Below, in pieces: positions 60,886 through 64,000 of a stretch of DNA of 64,000 nt. Numbering within the stretch: position 1 is the first letter of the stretch; each line of letters opens with the position of its first letter. A program made the position numbers and the translations under genes. The notes under the pieces are model-generated. The model was not told the DNA's origin, ran no database searches, and saw only the letters and a list, made by a program, of their open reading frames with translations. The DNA comes from Halobacteriales archaeon QH_7_66_36 (GTDB taxonomy: Archaea; Halobacteriota; Halobacteria; Halobacteriales; Haloarculaceae). Location: contig PXQV01000012.1 in NCBI GenBank assembly GCA_003021175.1, positions 241,671 to 305,670 of the forward strand. Reading direction: 5' to 3'.

Positions 60886-63279
60886 TCAGCCGTCGTCGGC
60901 CGCCTCGACGGTCCCCAGCACCGCCGCGTTCTCCGCCACGTCGTGAACCCGAATCACGTCGACGCCCCGTTCGGCGGCCATCGCGGTCGCCGCCAGCGTC
61001 GGCGGCAGCCGGTCGTCCGGTGTCGCACCGATCCCGGCGAACATCGACTTCCGCGAGTGGCCGACCATCACCGGACAGCCGAGCGCCCGCAGTTCGGCGA
61101 CTCGGTCGAGCAGTTCGAAGCTCTCCGGCCCCGTCTTCCCGAAGCCACAGCCCGGATCGATGATGATCTGTGAGGGGTCGATCCCGGCCCGCTCGGCCGC
61201 GAGCACGCGCTCCGTCAGCTCCCCGAGCACGTCGCCGACCACGTCGTCGTACGCCGGGTCGGCGTCCGGGTCGACGGGCGCGGACTCGCTGTGCATCGCC
61301 ACGACCGAGGCGTCGTGGTCGGCGACGACGAACCGCATCTCCGGGTCAGCGAGCCCCGAGACGTCGTTGACGATGTCCGCGCCGGCGTCGAGTGCGGCGT
61401 CGGCGACGGCCGCCTTGCGGGTGTCGACCGACACCGGCACGTCGAGGTCGTCGAGCGCGTCGACGACCGGTACGACGCGGTCAATCTCCTCGCTGGCGTC
61501 GACCGGTTCCGCGCCCGGACGGGTGGACTCGCCGCCCACGTCGATGATGTCCGCGCCGTTCGCCACCATCTCCTCCGCGCGGTCGAGGGCCGCGTCGAGG
61601 CGGTCGTACTCGCCGCCGTCGTAGAAGGAGTCCGGCGTCACGTTCAGGATGCCCATCAGCGCCGTCGAGTCGCCGTCGAGCGGCGGGGCCGGCGTGGGCG
61701 GCGCGAGCGCCGTCTCGACATCGGTCGCCACGCTTCGCAACCCCCGTTCGTCGGTGTCCAGCGCGTCGGCGAGCGCCCGGAGGTCGGTGACGCTACCCGC
61801 CAACACCGTCTCGACGTGTTTCTCCGGCGTCCCGACAGGGGAGCGGCGACACGTGACGCCGACCGTCTCGGCGCGGGACGCCACCGCGGCGGCCTGCCCG
61901 CGCCGGAGCGAGGTCGCCAGCACGCGCTGGTCGACCGCCGCCGTCGCGTCGTCGTCGAATGTCGCCCCCGCGAACGTCGCGTCGGCGCTCGGTCGGCGGC
62001 CACGCTCCTTCGGCACGACGTTCCGGGTCCAGCGGTCGCGCGCCTCGGCGACAGCGTACAGTGACCCGGTCACGAGCACGAGATCGTCGGGGGCGGCGGC
62101 GGTCAGCGCCCGCTCGGTCGCCTCGGGCACGCAGGCCACCTTCCGGACGCGGTCGGCGTGACCGTCGAAGGCCCCCGCGAGGGTGATGACCTCCTCGGCG
62201 CGGTCCACTTCCGGTCGAGTGACGAACGCGGTATCGACGGCCGGCAGTCGCTCGATTATCCCGTCGTGGTCCTTCTCCGCCATCGCGGCGAAGACGACGT
62301 GGAGGTCGTCGTACGCGACCCGGTCCAGCAGGTGTGCGAGCGTCTCCACGGCTCCAGGGTTGTGCGCGCCGTCGAGGACGACCCGTGGCTCGGTCGACAC
62401 GGTCTCGAACCGACCGGGCAGCGTGGCCTTCCGGAGGCCCGTGGCGATCGTGGCCGGGTCGACGTCCGCGACCTGCCGGGCCAGCGTCGCCGCGACGCCC
62501 GCGTTCGTCGCCTGATGTCGCCCGAGCAGCTGCAGATTGGTCTCCAGCGCCCACCCCGGGCCGGTGATCGCTACCTCGCTTTCCACGGGCGAGGCCATCC
62601 CGGCCTCGACGGCGGTCACGTCCGCGTCCCCTGGACCGACGGTGACCGTGTCCGTCACCTCTCGGATGGCCGACAGCGCGGCTCCGTCGGTTCCGGTCAC
62701 GAGCGGCGCGTCTGCGGGCGCGACCTGCACGAGGTCGCGCGCGATCTCCTCGACGGTGTCGCCGAGCAGGTCCGTGTGTTCGAGGCTGACGCTCGTAACG
62801 GCGCTCGCGACCGGATCGACGGCCGACGTGGCGTCGTAGCGACCGCCGATGCCCACCTCGAGAACCGCCACGTCCACGTCCTCGGCCGCGAACTGCCGGA
62901 GCGCGACAGCGGTCAAGGCCTCGAAGTGTGTCGGTTCGTCCTCCTCGGCCCGGAGGCGGTCGAGACACGGCGACAGCTCTTCGACCGTCTCGACGACGGC
63001 CGCCTTCGACAGCCGGCGACCGTTGACGCGGACCTGCTCGCGGAAGTCGTTCAGTCCCGGCGATGTGAACGTCCCGACATCGAGACCGGCCTCCCGAAGG
63101 GTGGATTCAAGAAGGTGGGCGGTACTCCCCTTGCCGTTCGACCCGGCGATCTGGATCGCTGCGACCGAGTCCTCGGGGTTGCCGAGGTGCGTGAGCATCC
63201 GCGCCGTCGTCTCGACCCCCAGTTTCGGCCGCCGTCGCTGGAGCGACAGGAGACGGTCCGCGGCCTCGTGGTATTGCAT
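60886..63279 (-). CDS. folCP: Bifunctional folylpolyglutamate synthase/dihydropteroate synthase (FolC-FolP fusion)
   Basis: 797 residues from the ATG at 63277-63279; the frame extends 7 codons upstream. Residues 1-420 are FolC: P-loop IAGSNGKGSTAHLLEST, TSPGLNDFREQVRVNG and VLDGAHNPGAVETL. After a linker of about 100 residues, residues 525-797 are FolP: MGILNVTPDSFYDGGEYD, IIDVGGESTRPGAEPV, DPGCGFGKTGPESF and GHSRKSMFAG. The fusion joins formation of dihydropteroate with glutamylation. It supplies the tetrahydrofolate used by the one-carbon genes of this window. Confidence 0.95.
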   Translation of the reverse strand: MQYHEAADRLLSLQRRRPKLGVETTARMLTHLGNPEDSVAAIQIAGSNGKGSTAHLLESTLREAGLDVGTFTSPGLNDFREQVRVNGRRLSKAAVVETVEELSPCLDRLRAEEDEPTHFEALTAVALRQFAAEDVDVAVLEVGIGGRYDATSAVDPVASAVTSVSLEHTDLLGDTVEEIARDLVQVAPADAPLVTGTDGAALSAIREVTDTVTVGPGDADVTAVEAGMASPVESEVAITGPGWALETNLQLLGRHQATNAGVAATLARQVADVDPATIATGLRKATLPGRFETVSTEPRVVLDGAHNPGAVETLAHLLDRVAYDDLHVVFAAMAEKDHDGIIERLPAVDTAFVTRPEVDRAEEVITLAGAFDGHADRVRKVACVPEATERALTAAAPDDLVLVTGSLYAVAEARDRWTRNVVPKERGRRPSADATFAGATFDDDATAAVDQRVLATSLRRGQAAAVASRAETVGVTCRRSPVGTPEKHVETVLAGSVTDLRALADALDTDERGLRSVATDVETALAPPTPAPPLDGDSTALMGILNVTPDSFYDGGEYDRLDAALDRAEEMVANGADIIDVGGESTRPGAEPVDASEEIDRVVPVVDALDDLDVPVSVDTRKAAVADAALDAGADIVNDVSGLADPEMRFVVADHDASVVAMHSESAPVDPDADPAYDDVVGDVLGELTERVLAAERAGIDPSQIIIDPGCGFGKTGPESFELLDRVAELRALGCPVMVGHSRKSMFAGIGATPDDRLPPTLAATAMAAERGVDVIRVHDVAENAAVLGTVEAADDG

Positions 63280-63455
63280 ACGCGAACGCACGGGGGTCAC
63301 TGCAAGAATCTATCGCCGTCGCCGGACGGCGGCGAGACGGACGGCGTCCGTGTCGGTCGAAGCTCGTCGTATCCGTTCGCCGTCAGATCGAGCGGAGACC
63401 GCGGGCGTGCGGCGAGAAGAACACATCCCGTCGCCGTACTATCAGCTACACGAAC

Positions 63456-63463
63456 CTTATTAC
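63456..63463 (+). promoter_or_regulatory. TATA-like box for the formate-THF ligase gene
   Basis: CTTATTAC lies 24-31 bp before the ATG at 63487 and no Shine-Dalgarno follows, as for a leaderless message. Confidence 0.45.
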
Positions 63464-63486
63464 GTGGTCGTCGGGAATCGAGTCTA

Positions 63487-64000
63487 ATGGCTTCACAGGA
63501 AGAGCGAGACGAACCCATTCCGACGGACTACGAGATCGCACAGTCGACCGACATGGAACCGATCTGGGAGTTGGTCGAGCCGTGGGGGCTCGGCCTCGAC
63601 GATCTCCAGTACTTCGGCGAGTACACCGCGAAGGTGAAACACCACGCCATCGAGCGCCTGCGCGAGCAGGCCGAGCAGAAGGCGAACAACCTCGTTCTCG
63701 TGACGGGGATGACGCCGACTCCGAAAGGCGAGGGGAAGACGGTGACGACGGTCGGGCTGGGCCAGACGCTCAACCATCTCGGCGAGGAGGCGACCATCGC
63801 CATCCGCGAGCCGTCGCTCGGCCCGGTGTTCGGCGTGAAGGGCGGCGCGGCCGGCGGCGGCCGCTCGCAGGTGCTCCCGATGGAGGACATCAACCTCCAC
63901 TTCACCGGTGACCTCCACGCGCTCACCTCGGCGCACAACCTCATCGCGGCGATGGCCGACGCCCGCCTCTCGCAGGGGAACGACCTCGACATCGACGTGA
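63487..64000 (+). CDS. fhs: Formate-tetrahydrofolate ligase, C-terminus off window
   Basis: The first 171 codons are in the window. DYEIAQSTDMEPIWEL opens the protein as in the family. The P-loop is VTGMTPTPKGEGKT near residue 75, followed by TVGLGQTLNHLG, REPSLGPVFGVKGGAAGGG and DINLHFTGDLHAL. The ligase makes 10-formyl-THF from formate, ATP and THF, or runs in reverse to release formate and ATP. Running in reverse would complete oxidation of methyl groups passed on by MetF and FchA. The methylene-THF dehydrogenase (FolD) needed between them is not in the window. Confidence 0.96.
   Translation, partial: MASQEERDEPIPTDYEIAQSTDMEPIWELVEPWGLGLDDLQYFGEYTAKVKHHAIERLREQAEQKANNLVLVTGMTPTPKGEGKTVTTVGLGQTLNHLGEEATIAIREPSLGPVFGVKGGAAGGGRSQVLPMEDINLHFTGDLHALTSAHNLIAAMADARLSQGNDLDIDV

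Overview
The window reads as chromosome of an extremely halophilic archaeon (class Halobacteria). The sequence is GC-rich, the predicted proteins are strongly acidic, and most genes lack a Shine-Dalgarno and carry a TATA-like box 24-34 bp before the start codon, as expected for leaderless transcripts. Haloarchaeal markers include a Cys-type Thi4 thiazole synthase, archaeal GTP cyclohydrolase III, a FolC-FolP fusion, an HTH-10 (Bat-type) regulator, a haloarchaeal secretion ATPase and IS1341-type insertion sequence ends.

Layout. 1-9.1 kb: partial aminotransferase, thi4, a cysteine hydrolase plus YqcI/YcgG pair, an orphan type II/IV secretion ATPase, an AAA ATPase broken by one nonsense codon, and an RNA ligase. 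9.7-21.8 kb: a catabolic island with an M24 creatinase-like hydrolase, aldehyde dehydrogenase, MFS carrier, isochorismatase-like amidohydrolase, Lrp regulator, SsuABC/TauABC-like importer, asparaginase, hydantoinase-like cyclic amidohydrolase and a PF04909 amidohydrolase. A perfect 22-bp AT palindrome lies in front of the importer. 21.9-23.4 kb: a graveyard holding a decayed IS1341-type element and remnants of an archaeal SMC-related gene and an rdfA-like gene. 24.4-34.1 kb: divergent glycosyltransferase and AlkP/sulfatase-like genes, then a nine-gene operon combining a Gfo/Idh-aldo/keto reductase fusion, a CDP-alcohol phosphatidyltransferase, a PAP2 phosphatase, GTP cyclohydrolase III, a medium-chain dehydrogenase, a PTPS-like protein lacking the catalytic Cys, and a methyltransferase. 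I know no described pathway that uses this set.

35-64 kb is dominated by one-carbon folate metabolism: a DmdA-like GcvT-family demethylase, an FchA-like cyclodeaminase, GlyA, a MetF-like reductase, two FAD-GcvT sarcosine/dimethylglycine dehydrogenase paralogues (one broken by a deletion), threonine/serine ammonia-lyase, a BCCT carrier for betaine or DMSP, the FolC-FolP fusion and formate-tetrahydrofolate ligase. An enlarged Liv-type ABC importer is interleaved.

Working model (inference). Methylated osmolytes such as betaine, DMSP or sarcosine enter by BCCT. They are demethylated onto tetrahydrofolate by the DmdA-like and FAD-GcvT enzymes. The one-carbon units pass through MetF, FchA and Fhs toward formate, or through GlyA to serine and then through the ammonia-lyase to pyruvate. 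The 9.7-21.8 kb island may supply sarcosine, beta-alanine or diaminobutyrate-type intermediates from ureido or cyclic amide compounds.
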